Counted from the first letter of the stretch, positions 24,979 through 34,747 are shown. The stretch: 64,000 nt of DNA from Pseudoselenomonas ruminantium (GCF_900142515.1 NZ_FRBC01000014.1:1-64000); one strand, 5' to 3'. Notes: generated from the letters alone by a model not told the origin. Made by a program: numbers and translations.

Positions 24979-25752
24979 ATGGCAGAAGAACAAAAATATG
25001 AAGAAATCGAGGCGCCAAAACAGATTGGCGCCCCGGCAGATGCCGAAGTGGTGCTGGATGATGGCAGCATGTCCCTGATTGCCCATCTGACCGAACTTCG
25101 CAGCCGTCTCATCAAATGTCTGGTGGCTACGGCGCTGGGAAGTTGTGTCGGTTATTTCTATATTCAGGAAATCATGCACTACATCACCCTGCCCGCGGGC
25201 AAGCTTTACTATATGCAGCCTGCGGAAGCCTTCTTCACTTATCTGAAGGTGGCCTGTGTGGCCGGGTTCCTCTTGGCACTGCCCATTATCTTTTGGCAGG
25301 TATGGCGGTTTTTCCTGCCGGCCCTGACCACCAGGGAACGCATGGTGCTTGGTATCGTGGTACCGACATCAGTCGTTCTTTTTTTCTGTGGGCTGGCTTT
25401 TTCCTTTTTCCTGGTATTGCCAGCGGGCATCAAGTTTTTCTTGGGCTTCGGCAATACGGAGCTGGAGGCATTATTATCCGTAAACAAGTACTTTGACTTT
25501 GTCATCATGTTTGTGCTGCCCTTTGGCTTTATCTTTGAATTGCCTTTGGTCATGACCATCATGGGTAAGCTGGGGTTGATTACGTCTGCTTTCCTCAAGA
25601 AGTATCAGCGGATTATCATCTTCCTGTCTTTCGTGGTGGGGGCAATCATCACGCCGACACCGGATGTGTTCACTCAGTCCATGATTGCCTTGCCAATCAT
25701 TGTACTCTATGAAGTAGGTTATTTTATTGTTCGTTATATTTTACGCAGATAA
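24979..25752 (+). CDS. tatC: Twin-arginine translocase subunit TatC
   Basis: A 257-aa polytopic membrane protein, the receptor for twin-arginine signal peptides. Typical marks are SLIAHLTELRSRLIKCLVAT at ~35-55, several membrane helices, the FFLPALTTRERMVLG loop, FEFLPL-like GFIFELPLVMTIMGKLGL, and a conserved ending with ITPTPDVFTQSMIALPIIV. The ~30-residue charged N-terminal extension before the first helix is longer than in enteric TatC. The ribosome-binding site is weak (GGTGG), so it may depend on translation of tatA just upstream. Confidence 0.95.
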   Translation: MAEEQKYEEIEAPKQIGAPADAEVVLDDGSMSLIAHLTELRSRLIKCLVATALGSCVGYFYIQEIMHYITLPAGKLYYMQPAEAFFTYLKVACVAGFLLALPIIFWQVWRFFLPALTTRERMVLGIVVPTSVVLFFCGLAFSFFLVLPAGIKFFLGFGNTELEALLSVNKYFDFVIMFVLPFGFIFELPLVMTIMGKLGLITSAFLKKYQRIIIFLSFVVGAIITPTPDVFTQSMIALPIIVLYEVGYFIVRYILRR

Positions 25753-25775
25753 GCTGGTAAAGAGGAGGTAATTGC

Positions 25776-27236
25776 TTGGCTTACAAGGATTTGCGGGAGT
25801 TTATGGCGGATTTGGAGTCCAAGGGGCTCTTAAAACGCATTAAGACTGAAGTTGACCCGGAACTGGAGATTACGGAAATCACCGACCGGGTATCCAAGAT
25901 GGAGGGGGACAAGAATGTCGCCCTGCTCTTTGAGAATGTCAAGGGTTCCAAGATGCCCGTGCTCATGAATGCTTTTGGCAGCTATGAGCGTATGGCGATG
26001 GCGCTGGGGGTGGAAAAGCTTGATGATGTGGGGGACGAATTGCGGGAAATGCTGAAGCTTCCCTATGTGTCCCTGCAGAACAAGATGAGCGTTGTGACCA
26101 TGATCCCCATGATCAAGCGGGCCATCAACTTCCCAAAATATGTGAAGAATGCGCCCTGTCAGGAAGTGGTGGAGACGGAGAATCCGAATCTGGACGAAAT
26201 CCCCATCCTTAAATGCTGGCCGGATGATGGCGGCCCCTTCGTGACCCTGCCGCTGGTATTCACGAAGAACCCCAAGACGGGCAAGCGCAATGTGGGCATG
26301 TACCGCCTGCAGAAATACGACAGCCGCACCACGGGGATGCACTGGCATATCCATAAGAACGGCGCCGAGAACTTCCGGGATACGAAAGCCCAGGGTGGCG
26401 ACCGCATCGAGGCGGCTGTGGCCATCGGCACGGACCCGGTGGTGACTTATGCCGCTACGGCACCGTTGCCCCGGGATATTGACGAGATGGTCTTCGCCGG
26501 TTTCCTGCGGCATAAATCCGTGGAAATGGTCAAGTGCAAGACTGTGGATATCGAAGTACCTGCCCATGCGGAAATCATCTTGGAAGGTTATGTGCTGACG
26601 GACGAGAAGCGCCGGGAGGGTCCCTTTGGCGACCATACGGGCTACTACTCTCTGGCGGATGATTATCCCGTGTTCCATATCACGGCTATCACGCATCGCA
26701 AAGACCCGATTTATTTCTCCACGGTGGTGGGCAAGCCACCTATGGAAGACTGCTACCTGGCCAAGGCCACGGAACGCATCTTCCTGCCGCTGTTGCAGCA
26801 GATGCAGCCGGAAATCATCGACATCAACATGCCGTTGGAAGGCGTGTTCCATGATTGCTGTATCGTTTCCATCAAGAAGCAGTATCCCATGCAGGCCCGC
26901 AAGGTCATGCATGCGCTCTGGGGCATGGGGCAGATGATGAACGTCAAGATGATCATCGTGGTGGATGCCCATGTCAACGTGCAGGATTTGAAGGAAGTTT
27001 GGTGGCGGGTGTATAATAACATCGATGCCAAGCACGACCTGGAAATCGTGGAAGGCCCGCTGGATGTTCTCGACCATTCCTCGCCCATGGCAAAGTGGGG
27101 CTCCAAGATGGGCATTGATGCCACCAAGACCTGGCCGGAGGAGGGGCATACCCGCGAATGGCCGGAGGAAATCAATATGAGCGAGGAAATCAAGGCCAAG
27201 GTTGATGCCAAGTGGAAGGAGCTTGGTCTGGATTGA
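25776..27236 (+). CDS. UbiD-family decarboxylase (prenylated-FMN dependent)
   Basis: A 486-aa UbiD-fold enzyme. Visible marks are the N-terminal YKDLREFMADLE, GMHWHIHKNGAENF, the E...R catalytic region in REGPFGDHTGYYSLADDYPV (ExxR...E) and the C-terminal HALWGMGQMMNVKMIIVVD. UbiD enzymes decarboxylate aromatic acids using prenyl-FMN. The adjacent prenyltransferase points to quinone (menaquinone) synthesis, though a UbiX-type flavin prenyltransferase is not in the window. The start is a TTG at 25776 with AGAGGAGG seven bases upstream; there is no suitable ATG nearby. Confidence 0.9.
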   Translation: MAYKDLREFMADLESKGLLKRIKTEVDPELEITEITDRVSKMEGDKNVALLFENVKGSKMPVLMNAFGSYERMAMALGVEKLDDVGDELREMLKLPYVSLQNKMSVVTMIPMIKRAINFPKYVKNAPCQEVVETENPNLDEIPILKCWPDDGGPFVTLPLVFTKNPKTGKRNVGMYRLQKYDSRTTGMHWHIHKNGAENFRDTKAQGGDRIEAAVAIGTDPVVTYAATAPLPRDIDEMVFAGFLRHKSVEMVKCKTVDIEVPAHAEIILEGYVLTDEKRREGPFGDHTGYYSLADDYPVFHITAITHRKDPIYFSTVVGKPPMEDCYLAKATERIFLPLLQQMQPEIIDINMPLEGVFHDCCIVSIKKQYPMQARKVMHALWGMGQMMNVKMIIVVDAHVNVQDLKEVWWRVYNNIDAKHDLEIVEGPLDVLDHSSPMAKWGSKMGIDATKTWPEEGHTREWPEEINMSEEIKAKVDAKWKELGLD

Positions 27237-28081
27237 TAGATATTAAAGCCCATATCAACAACGTGGCCTTGCACCACACGATTTTTGACCTGCCCTTTGC
27301 CTTTATGGGGGCAGTGCTGGCGGGGGGGGGCAGCCCCAGCCTCCATGATTTGTTCTGGATTGCGCTGGCCATCACCACGGGGCGGGCGGCGGCGCTGGCG
27401 CTGGACAATCTGGCTGATCTGAAGTATGACAGCCAACAGCCTCGCATGAGCTACCGGGCCATGGTGCAGGGGCGCATCAGCAAGACGGAGGCCAAGGTCT
27501 TCATCGTGATCTGCCTGCTGCTGATGGTCCTGTCCGTGCTCCAGCTGCATCCCGTCTGCATTTACCTGCTGCCGTTGGCGGCGCTGCCGTTCCTGATTTA
27601 TCCCTTCACCAAGCGTTTTACCGGCTGGTGCCATCTGTTTTTGGGCGTGGCGATTGCCATGGCTCCGGCAGGCGGCTGGGTAGGTGTCAGCGGGGAAATC
27701 ACGACACCGATGGTGCTCCTGTGTATTGCTGTGGCGCTTTGGATTGGTGCCTTTGACGCCATGTATGGTGCGCAGGATGAGGAATTCGACAAGAGCCAGG
27801 GCCTGCATTCGTTGGCAGTCAGTTATGGAGCAAACAATGCGTTCAAGCTCTCGGCTGCGATGCATGTCATCTGCATAGCCTGCTTCTTTGCTGTGGGCGT
27901 GATGATGTCCTTAGGCCAGTTCTATTTCATTGGCGTAGGTATCGCCGCAGGTACCCTGATCTATCAGCATCGCATTGTAAGCCCTACAGACTTCAGTCAG
28001 GTGACACAACGCTATTTCATGCGTAACGGCATTGTATCCGTGGCTATCTTTGTCTGTACTTGGCTAAGTTTTTATTTATAG
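27233..28081 (+). CDS. UbiA-family prenyltransferase (quinone synthesis)
   Basis: A 282-aa polytopic protein with the two Asp-rich motifs of UbiA prenyltransferases, ALALDNLADLKYD (N/DxxxD) near residue 62 and IGAFDAMYGAQDEEFDKSQG near 180. These bind prenyl diphosphate through magnesium. It probably attaches the isoprenoid tail to an aromatic acid which the UbiD next door then decarboxylates, as in the futalosine route (MqnP) or the classical menaquinone/ubiquinone-like routes. The start is a TTG that overlaps the UbiD stop (ATTGATAG) with AAGGAG ten bases upstream, which implies coupled translation. Confidence 0.88.
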   Translation: MIDIKAHINNVALHHTIFDLPFAFMGAVLAGGGSPSLHDLFWIALAITTGRAAALALDNLADLKYDSQQPRMSYRAMVQGRISKTEAKVFIVICLLLMVLSVLQLHPVCIYLLPLAALPFLIYPFTKRFTGWCHLFLGVAIAMAPAGGWVGVSGEITTPMVLLCIAVALWIGAFDAMYGAQDEEFDKSQGLHSLAVSYGANNAFKLSAAMHVICIACFFAVGVMMSLGQFYFIGVGIAAGTLIYQHRIVSPTDFSQVTQRYFMRNGIVSVAIFVCTWLSFYL

Positions 28082-28104
28082 TATCCCAAAATTGAGGTGA
28101 CTCT

Positions 28105-28965
28105 ATGTCCGCAAAGATTCTTGAAGGTAAGTTTTTCGCACAGCAGTTAAAAGATGATGCCGGCAAACGGGCGGTGGCCTTGCAGGAAAAGTTTGGCCGT
28201 GCACCGGGGCTGGCGGTTATCCGTGTGGGTAATGACCCGGCTTCTGAAGTCTATGTCCGCAACAAGGACAAGGCGTGTGCTGCTCTGGGTATTTACTCGG
28301 AGGTCATTGCCCTGCCGGAAGAGACGACGAAAGACGAACTCATTGCCCGTATTGATGCATTGAATGCTGATGATAAGATTGACGGTATTCTCGTGCAGTT
28401 GCCGCTTCCTGCCCAGATTGCGCAGTTTGAGGCGGAAATCCTCAACCGCATTGACCCGTCAAAAGATGTGGATGGTTTCCATCCTGTCAATGTGGGCAAG
28501 ATGGTGACGGGCGAGCCAGCCCTTTTGCCCTGCACGCCGGCAGGCTGTATCCGCATGCTGGAAATGGCGGGCATTGAGATTGCGGGCAAGCGTGCCGTGG
28601 TCATTGGCCGCAGCAATATCGTGGGCAAACCTATGTTCCATTTGCTCATGGGCAAGAATGCCACGGTGACGGTGTGCCATTCCCGCACGGAGAATCTGGC
28701 GGAAATCACCCGTCAGGCGGATATTCTCGTGGCGGCCATCGGCAAGCCTCAATTTGTAAAAAAAGATATGGTAAAACCAGGTGCGACGGTCATTGACGTG
28801 GGCATCAACCGCATTGCCCCCAAGAAATTGGTGGGGGATGTGGATTTTGACCCCGTCAGCGAAGTGGCAGGCGCCATTACGCCGGTACCGGGAGGCGTAG
28901 GCCTCCTGACCGTAGCCATGCTGATGCAGAATGTCGTGCAGGCGGCAGAAGCGCACCTGAGATAG
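28105..28965 (+). CDS. folD: Bifunctional methylenetetrahydrofolate dehydrogenase/cyclohydrolase FolD
   Basis: A 286-aa FolD. It oxidises methylene-THF to methenyl-THF and hydrolyses it to 10-formyl-THF. Marks: YVRNKDKACAALGI with the catalytic Lys, DGILVQLPLP, KDVDGFHPVNVGKM, PCTPAGCIRML, VVIGRSNIVGKPM for the NADP site, and TPVPGGVGLLTVAML at the end. It is placed just before formate-THF ligase, so the pair interconverts formate, 10-formyl-THF and methylene-THF. Start ATG 28105 with GAGGTGA upstream. Confidence 0.97.
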   Translation: MSAKILEGKFFAQQLKDDAGKRAVALQEKFGRAPGLAVIRVGNDPASEVYVRNKDKACAALGIYSEVIALPEETTKDELIARIDALNADDKIDGILVQLPLPAQIAQFEAEILNRIDPSKDVDGFHPVNVGKMVTGEPALLPCTPAGCIRMLEMAGIEIAGKRAVVIGRSNIVGKPMFHLLMGKNATVTVCHSRTENLAEITRQADILVAAIGKPQFVKKDMVKPGATVIDVGINRIAPKKLVGDVDFDPVSEVAGAITPVPGGVGLLTVAMLMQNVVQAAEAHLR

Positions 28966-28993
28966 GTAGATAGAGACCATAAAGGACTCCTAT

Positions 28994-29035
28994 CTTCCCC
29001 CTCGGGGGAAGTGGTGCGCAGCACCAAAAGGGGCA
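28994..29035. repeat. REP-like palindromic repeat, unit 1
   Basis: The unit reads CTTCCCCCTCGGGGGAAG followed by GTGGTGCGCAGCACC and AAAAGGGGC: two adjoining hairpins in the folD-fhs gap. Two related units lie at 41808-41850 and 41884-41925. The flanks (GACC...GGTC) extend the palindrome and end in CTTTTTCTT, so it may also terminate folD transcription. Confidence 0.75.
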
Positions 29036-29096
29036 CCCTTATCGGTCTTTTTCTTATATAAGCTTTATGTTTTATTGCAGAGGAGAAGAAAGCTCA

Positions 29097-30764
29097 ATGA
29101 AAACCGATGTGGAAATTGCGCAGAGCGCAGAAATGCAGGACATTCGCCGTATTGCTGAGAAACTTTCCATCTCAGAAGACGAACTGGAACTCTACGGCAA
29201 ATACAAGGCCAAAATCAGTCTCGATGCCTGGCAGCGGGTGAAAGACCGGGAAAACGGCAAATTGGTGCTGGTAACGGCTATCAACCCCACGCCGGCTGGT
29301 GAAGGCAAGACCACGACCAGCGTAGGTCTCGCCGATGCCTTCCATAAACAAGGGAAAAAAGTAGCTGTGGCCCTGCGTGAACCTTCTTTAGGCCCCTGCT
29401 TTGGTCTCAAGGGTGGCGCTGCCGGCGGTGGTTATGCGCAGGTCGTGCCCATGGAAGACATCAACCTGCACTTCACGGGTGACTTCCATGCCATCACGAC
29501 GGCTCATAACCTGCTGGCAGCTGTGATTGACAATCATATCCAGCAGGGTAATGCCCTCGATATCGACGTGCGCCGGGTGGTCTGGAAGCGCGTCCTCGAC
29601 CTTAATGACCGCGCCCTGCGTCATGTGGTGATCGGCATGGGCGGCAAGGCTCATGGCGTGCCCCGGGAAACCGGCTTTGATATCACGGTAGCTTCGGAAA
29701 TGATGGCGATTCTCTGTCTGGCGTCTGACCTCGAGGATATGAAGAAGCGTCTGGGCGAGATCGTGGTGGCCTATACCCGTGATGGCCGTGCGGTCAGAGC
29801 CAAGGAACTCAATGTAACCGGTGCTTTGACCCTGCTCTTCAAGGATGCCATCAAACCGAACCTCGTACAGACTCTGGAAGGCACGCCGGCCTTTATCCAT
29901 GGCGGCCCCTTTGCCAATATCGCGCATGGCTGCAACAGCGTCATGGCGACGAAGTTTGCGCTGAAATTTGCCGATGTGGTAGTGACGGAAGCTGGTTTCG
30001 GTGCGGACTTGGGCGCTGAGAAATTCCTCAATATCAAGTGCCGCTTCGCGGGTATCCATCCCGATGCAGTGGTCATCGTGGCCACGGTGCGCGCCCTCAA
30101 GATGCACGGCGGCATGGACAAGAAAGACCTCGGTCAGGTCAATATGGAAGCCTTGGAAAAAGGCATGCAGAACCTCGAGAAGCACATCGAGAACATCCAG
30201 AAGTTCGGCCTGCCGGCAGTAGTGGCCATCAATGCCTTCCCGACGGATACGAAAGAGGAACTGGACTTTGTGGAAGCTGCCTGCAACAAGCGTGGCGCCG
30301 AAGTGGCTCTGTCCGAAGTCTGGGCAAAAGGCGGCGAAGGTGGCCTGAAGCTGGCCGAAAAAGTCGAAGCAGCTATGCAGAAGGAAAACAACTTCCACTT
30401 TATCTACGAGACAGAACAAAGCGTGGAGGAGAAGATCACCGCCATTGCCAAGGAAATCTATGGTGCTGATGGCATTGCTTTCACCGCTGCAGCCAAGAAG
30501 CAGCTGGCAGAGATCAAAGAACTGGGCTTTGACAAGATGCCAATCTGCATGGCCAAGACGCAGTATTCCCTGTCTGATGATGCCACGAAGATTGGCCGTC
30601 CAGAAGGCTTCACGGTTACGGTGCGCGAACTGCGGATTTCCGCTGGTGCCGGCTTTATCGTGGCTTTGACGGGCAATATCCTGACCATGCCGGGCCTGCC
30701 CAAGAAGCCCGCCGCTGAGAATATGGACATTGATAACGACGGTAAGATTACCGGCTTGTTCTAA
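29097..30764 (+). CDS. fhs: Formate-tetrahydrofolate ligase
   Basis: A 555-aa FTHFS, which joins formate to THF with ATP to make 10-formyl-THF in the cytoplasm. The nucleotide-binding loop is [20 protein letters not shown]. Further marks are [38 protein letters not shown], a [18 protein letters not shown] stretch and [15 protein letters not shown]. Length is that of the family when the ATG at 29097 is used, with GAGGAG upstream; the earlier ATG at 29067 has no ribosome-binding site. It may serve purine synthesis or a reductive acetyl-CoA branch; the sequence does not say which. Confidence 0.97.
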   Translation: MKTDVEIAQSAEMQDIRRIAEKLSISEDELELYGKYKAKISLDAWQRVKDRENGKLVLVTAINPTPAGEGKTTTSVGLADAFHKQGKKVAVALREPSLGPCFGLKGGAAGGGYAQVVPMEDINLHFTGDFHAITTAHNLLAAVIDNHIQQGNALDIDVRRVVWKRVLDLNDRALRHVVIGMGGKAHGVPRETGFDITVASEMMAILCLASDLEDMKKRLGEIVVAYTRDGRAVRAKELNVTGALTLLFKDAIKPNLVQTLEGTPAFIHGGPFANIAHGCNSVMATKFALKFADVVVTEAGFGADLGAEKFLNIKCRFAGIHPDAVVIVATVRALKMHGGMDKKDLGQVNMEALEKGMQNLEKHIENIQKFGLPAVVAINAFPTDTKEELDFVEAACNKRGAEVALSEVWAKGGEGGLKLAEKVEAAMQKENNFHFIYETEQSVEEKITAIAKEIYGADGIAFTAAAKKQLAEIKELGFDKMPICMAKTQYSLSDDATKIGRPEGFTVTVRELRISAGAGFIVALTGNILTMPGLPKKPAAENMDIDNDGKITGLF

Positions 30765-30793
30765 GTTAAGTCAATAAAAGGCTGTGAAAATAG

Positions 30794-31067
30794 CAGTTTG
30801 TTGGTGCGAGCTGGAACACAATTCGTTACAAAGCAGTGGGGCGGCGGTGGGAATACTTTTTCGCCGCTCCACTAAATGACCCGCCAGCAGAAGTACGCAT
30901 CTTCCAGCTACCTGCGCCGGGCAGGCCGGCGGCGCTCCTGTCAACGAAGCGCCAAGCATATACTGTTTGCGGGCCAGCCCTCACTTCGTTCGGACAGTCG
31001 TTCCGTCGGCGAAAAAGCATCCCCACCGCCACCCACCGTTACGTTTGAGTATATTGCTATGTTCCGG
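30794..31067 (-). repeat. Structured intergenic repeat, type B (divergent, inverted relative to type A)
   Basis: Compared with the reverse complement of type A, the same blocks appear in the same order: CAGTTTGT at the edge, the GGTGGGAATACTTTTTCGCC arm, CTAAATGACCCGCC, the core TGCGCCGGGCAGGCCGGCGG, GCGGGCCAGCCCT, GGACAGTCGTTCC and the closing GGCGAAAAAGCATCCCCACC. Its two arms (30839-30870 and 31005-31037) are complementary to each other, as in type A. It lies head to head with a type A copy. Confidence 0.75.
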
Positions 31068-31385
31068 CTGTAAGGTGCAAGCACATCGATGTTCTTGTTA
31101 CAGGAGAACCGAGTTCGTGTCAATTGCCAAAATCGTGACAGGGGGCGAACGGGGGAGTGCTTTTTCTGTGGGAGCGACCGTCTAAGCGCAGCGAAGACCG
31201 GCCCGACGTAGGCAGCAGCTAAAGAGCACACTGAAAGACGCGCCGCTGGCCTGCCCGGCGCAATCTAGCTAAACATCTCTAACCTTACAGGGAGGGTCGT
31301 TTAGCGGAAACAGAAAAAGCACTCCCCCGTGAACCCCTGCTGCGTATGAACGGGATACCTTCAGCACGAACTAAACTACAAACTG
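31068..31385 (+). repeat. Structured intergenic repeat, type A, copy 2
   Basis: Same length as the copy at 1-318, with about five substitutions. It has the same perfect 21-bp inverted arms around a GC-rich centre (CGCCGCTGGCCTGCCCGGCG). It sits between fhs and the fhs terminator, so it would be transcribed at the 3' end of the fhs message. Confidence 0.9.
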
Positions 31386-31390
31386 CAATA

Positions 31391-31437
31391 AGGCAGTCCG
31401 CCGACTCAGTCGAGTCAGCGGGCTGCCTTTGTTATTC
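31391..31437 (+). terminator. Terminator after fhs and the repeat pair
   Basis: AGGCAGTCCGCCGACTC pairs with GAGTCAGCGGGCTGCCT (17 bp, two non-Watson-Crick positions), followed by TTTGTTATT. Confidence 0.75.
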
Positions 31438-31452
31438 GGTCTGGTGAAGCAT

Positions 31453-31478
31453 AAAAAAGAGGCTCCGAAAGGAGCCTC
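31453..31478 (-). terminator. Terminator of fba
   Basis: GAGGCTCC and GGAGCCTC enclose a four-base loop and run into six T residues on the minus strand, ~24 bp after the fba stop codon. Confidence 0.92.
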
Positions 31479-31501
31479 CTTCTTTTATGCCGATCAGGCA
31501 A

Positions 31502-32497
31502 TTATTTTGCGTTGATGAGCGCCATGATTTCGTCTGCACGACCATCGGAACCGAGAACTTCTTTGATTTTGTGTTCAACGAGTTCCTTGATGTAAGCGCG
31601 GCCATCAGCAACATACTGACGCGGGTCGAAGTGGCCCGGGTTAGCCATGAAGTGCTCACGGATACCAGCCGTAAGAGCCAGACGCAGGTCGGAGTCGATG
31701 TTGATCTTGCAAACTGCGGATTTAGCAGCTTTGCGGAGCTGATCTTCAGGAATACCGATAGCATCGTCCAGTTTGCCGCCGTTAGCGTTGATGATCTGAA
31801 CGTACTTTGGAATAACGGAAGAAGCACCATGAAGAACGATCGGGAATTCCGGAATCTTCTTCTCGATTTCAGCCAGGATATCGAAACGCAGTTCGGGCGG
31901 TACGAGAACGCCTTCAGCGTTGCGCGTGCACTGTTCCGGCTTGAACTTGAATGCGCCATGGGAAGTACCGATAGCGATAGCCAGGGAGTCTACGCCAGTT
32001 TCTCTGACGAACTCTTCAACTTCTTCCGGCTGCGTGTAAGCTGCTTCATGAGCAGCAACCTTAACATCATCCTCGATACCAGCCAATTTGCCCAGCTCAG
32101 CTTCTACGCAAACGCCATGTTCATGTGCGTAAGCAACAACTTCCTGCGTACGTTTGATGTTCTCTTTGAAATCATAATGAGAACCATCGAACATTACAGA
32201 CGTGAAACCGTCATCGATGCAAGCTTTGCAGGTTTCGAAATCTGCGCCATGGTCGAGGTGCAGAGCAACAGGAATGTCGTTGACTTCCAGAGCAGCCTCA
32301 ACGAGGTGACGGAGATACGGGCCCTTTGCATATTTGCGGGCACCAGCGGATGCCTGCAGGATAACCGGGGAATTCAGCTCAGCAGCTGCTTCCGTGATAC
32401 CCTGTACGATTTCCATGTTGTTGACGTTGAAAGCACCGATAGCGTAGCCGCCTTCGTAAGCTTTCTTGAACATTTCTTTAGTTCCAACTAATGGCAT
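31502..32497 (-). CDS. fba: Class II fructose-1,6-bisphosphate aldolase
   Basis: A 331-aa zinc-dependent aldolase that splits fructose 1,6-bisphosphate into the two triose phosphates. Visible marks are AIGAFNVNNMEIVQGI, the zinc-ligand segment VALHLDHGADFE, SVMFDGSHYDFKENI, VEAELGKLAGIED, AIAIGTSHGAFK (second zinc His), PIVLHGASSVIP with the third zinc His, and KINIDSDLRLALT near the substrate phosphate site. Start ATG 32497 with a GGGGG ribosome-binding site. It is monocistronic between two terminators and a divergent metal-ATPase promoter region. Confidence 0.97.
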   Translation of the reverse strand: MPLVGTKEMFKKAYEGGYAIGAFNVNNMEIVQGITEAAAELNSPVILQASAGARKYAKGPYLRHLVEAALEVNDIPVALHLDHGADFETCKACIDDGFTSVMFDGSHYDFKENIKRTQEVVAYAHEHGVCVEAELGKLAGIEDDVKVAAHEAAYTQPEEVEEFVRETGVDSLAIAIGTSHGAFKFKPEQCTRNAEGVLVPPELRFDILAEIEKKIPEFPIVLHGASSVIPKYVQIINANGGKLDDAIGIPEDQLRKAAKSAVCKINIDSDLRLALTAGIREHFMANPGHFDPRQYVADGRAYIKELVEHKIKEVLGSDGRADEIMALINAK

Positions 32498-32712
32498 TTT
32501 TCATTACCCCCTAAGAATACTGTTCAATATTTTTTGTTGAACCTTGATTATTATATCATAGAAAATACTTCTCGTATAGGCTCTGAAAAAAAAATGCATG
32601 ATTTTATATAACAAATGTGAATAATCCATTTGGTTTATTTTTACTCCAAATAGTTCATTCTTTCGTTTTTTTCTGTTATCTGTTCCAGAAAATGCTATAA
32701 TCTATTCAACAA

Positions 32713-32728
32713 ATGAATGATTGTTCAT
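32713..32728. promoter_or_regulatory. Candidate ArsR/SmtB-type metal operator
   Basis: ATGAATGATTGTTCAT is an inverted repeat (ATGAA/TTCAT, six-base spacer) of the kind bound by ArsR/SmtB metal sensors. It lies between a TATAAT at 32696 and the start of the metal P-type ATPase gene. No such regulator is in the window. Confidence 0.5.
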
Positions 32729-32774
32729 ATATAATAATGACTGGCTGCAACAGCTGGTTCAGGGAGGAATGCTT

Positions 32775-34709
32775 ATGAATCAGAAGCAGAAGAAAAATCT
32801 TGTGCGCATTGTCGTGGCTGCTGTCCTGATGATTGCCCTGGCTTATGCGCCTTTGGCGGGACTGCCTCGTTTTATGGCTTATCTCGTGCCTTATTTCATC
32901 ATTGGTTATGATATTTTATATAAGGCAGGCAAGGGAATCAGGAACCGCCGTGCTTTTGATGAAAGCCTGCTCATGGCCATTGCCACTATCGGTGCTATAG
33001 CACTGGCTGTTTATGAGGATGGTGATTACACGGAAGCGATTGCCGTCATGCTTTTCTATCAGGTAGGGGAGTGGTTCCAATCTTATGCTGTGAACCGCAG
33101 TCGCCGGGATATCAGCGATCTGATGGACATTCGTCCAGACTATGCGAATCTGCAGCAGGCAGATGGTGTGATTGAGCGGGTCGATCCATATGAAGTAGAG
33201 ATTGGCAGTGTCATCGTAGTCAAGCCCGGCGAAAAGATTCCTCTGGACGGTGTGGTAGTAGAAGGTACTTCCAGTTTGAACACGGTAGCTTTGACTGGTG
33301 AATCCTTGCCACGGGAGGCCAGGGAAGGCGATGAAGTCATCAGTGGCTGTGTCAATATCAATGGTCTTTTGAAAATCAAGACTACCAAGGAATTTGATGA
33401 GTCAACGGCTTCCAAGATCTTGGAGATGGTGGAAGATGCCAGCTCCAGGAAGTCCCGATCGGAGGACTTTATCAGTAAATTTGCCAGAGTTTATACACCG
33501 ATTGTTGTATATGCGGCTTTGGCTTTGGCCTTTTTGCCGCCGCTGGTGCGTTGGTTTGGCATGGGCATGGCCCCTGAGTGGGGAACCTGGATTTACCGCG
33601 CTTTGACGTTCCTGGTTATCAGCTGTCCTTGTGCATTGGTGGTCAGCATACCGCTCAGTTTCTTTGCCGGTATCGGCGGTGCCAGCCGTCAGGGGGTGCT
33701 GGTAAAGGGATCGAATTATCTGGAAACCTTGTCGGAAGTGGATACGGTGGTCTTTGATAAGACTGGTACATTGACAAAAGGTGTTTTTCAGGTCAATGCC
33801 ATCCATACGGATAAGTTAGATCAAAATGAGCTGTTGCATCTTGCTGCTCATGTGGAGCGCTATTCTACCCATCCTATTGCCGAATCCCTGCGCAATGCCT
33901 TTGGCAACGAGGCCGATGGCTGCCAGGTGGAAAAGGTAGAGGAAATTGCTGGGCATGGTATCCGTGCTTTGGTCAATGGCAGGATCGTCTGTGTAGGCAA
34001 TGCCAAGATGATGGATGCCATCGGTGCCAAATGGCATGAATGTGATGAAGTGGGCACGATGGTTCATGTGGCTGTGGATGGAGAGTATGCCGGCCATATC
34101 ATCATTGCGGATGTGGTGAAAGACCATGCTCATGAAGCAATTCGTGCACTTAAACGCAATGGCATCAAAAAAACGGTCATGCTCACTGGTGACAGCCGCA
34201 GGACAGCGGATAAGGTGGCGGCAGATTTGCAGCTGGATACGGTATACAGCCAGCTGTTGCCGCAGGATAAAGTGGCCAAGGTCGAAGAGCTGCTGCAGCA
34301 GAAAAAGACTGGCAAACTGGCCTTTGTGGGAGATGGCATCAATGATGCCCCGGTACTCTCCCGTGCTGATGTGGGGATTGCCATGGGAGCTTTGGGTTCA
34401 GATGCAGCCATAGAAGCTGCTGATATAGTGCTGATGGATGATGATCCATTAAAGATTTCAGTGGCGAAGCGTATTGCCCGTAAGACTTTGCGGATTGTCA
34501 AACAGAATATTTGGTTCTCTGTTGGAGTCAAGGTACTGGTGCTGATTTTAGGCGCTCTGGGCTTTGCTAATATGTGGGCGGCTATTTTCGCTGATGTGGG
34601 AGTTATGGTTCTGGCTGTTTTGAACGCTGTACGGGCAATGTTTGTCCCTAAGTCTGTCTGGCAGGTAAAAGAAAACAGCCGCAACCTTCCGGATGCGACT
34701 GTAGCGTGA
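32775..34709 (+). CDS. Heavy-metal translocating P-type ATPase (Zn/Cd/Co class)
   Basis: A 644-aa P1B-type ATPase. Membrane helices precede the actuator motif TGESLPREA. The metal-binding CPC is in TFLVISCPCALVVSIPLSF, followed by phosphorylation motif DKTGTLTKG, the HP locus in YSTHPIAESL, and hinge motif VGDGINDAPVLSRADVGIAM. CPC with the last-helix region AAIFADVGVMVL is that of ZntA/CadA-like exporters of Zn, Cd or Pb. It lacks the usual N-terminal HMA domain; a stand-alone HMA protein is encoded right after it. The ATG at 32775 has GGGAGG seven bases upstream. Confidence 0.93.
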   Translation: MNQKQKKNLVRIVVAAVLMIALAYAPLAGLPRFMAYLVPYFIIGYDILYKAGKGIRNRRAFDESLLMAIATIGAIALAVYEDGDYTEAIAVMLFYQVGEWFQSYAVNRSRRDISDLMDIRPDYANLQQADGVIERVDPYEVEIGSVIVVKPGEKIPLDGVVVEGTSSLNTVALTGESLPREAREGDEVISGCVNINGLLKIKTTKEFDESTASKILEMVEDASSRKSRSEDFISKFARVYTPIVVYAALALAFLPPLVRWFGMGMAPEWGTWIYRALTFLVISCPCALVVSIPLSFFAGIGGASRQGVLVKGSNYLETLSEVDTVVFDKTGTLTKGVFQVNAIHTDKLDQNELLHLAAHVERYSTHPIAESLRNAFGNEADGCQVEKVEEIAGHGIRALVNGRIVCVGNAKMMDAIGAKWHECDEVGTMVHVAVDGEYAGHIIIADVVKDHAHEAIRALKRNGIKKTVMLTGDSRRTADKVAADLQLDTVYSQLLPQDKVAKVEELLQQKKTGKLAFVGDGINDAPVLSRADVGIAMGALGSDAAIEAADIVLMDDDPLKISVAKRIARKTLRIVKQNIWFSVGVKVLVLILGALGFANMWAAIFADVGVMVLAVLNAVRAMFVPKSVWQVKENSRNLPDATVA

Positions 34710-34747
34710 GACCATTCCTGTAGGATACAAGAAAGGATGTAGTTTTT

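Noticed and set aside
25830-27149. A 439-codon open frame on the minus strand across the UbiD gene
   Set aside because: It is a shadow of a well-conserved UbiD gene in GC-biased DNA, with His/Gly-rich nonsense composition and no ribosome-binding site.
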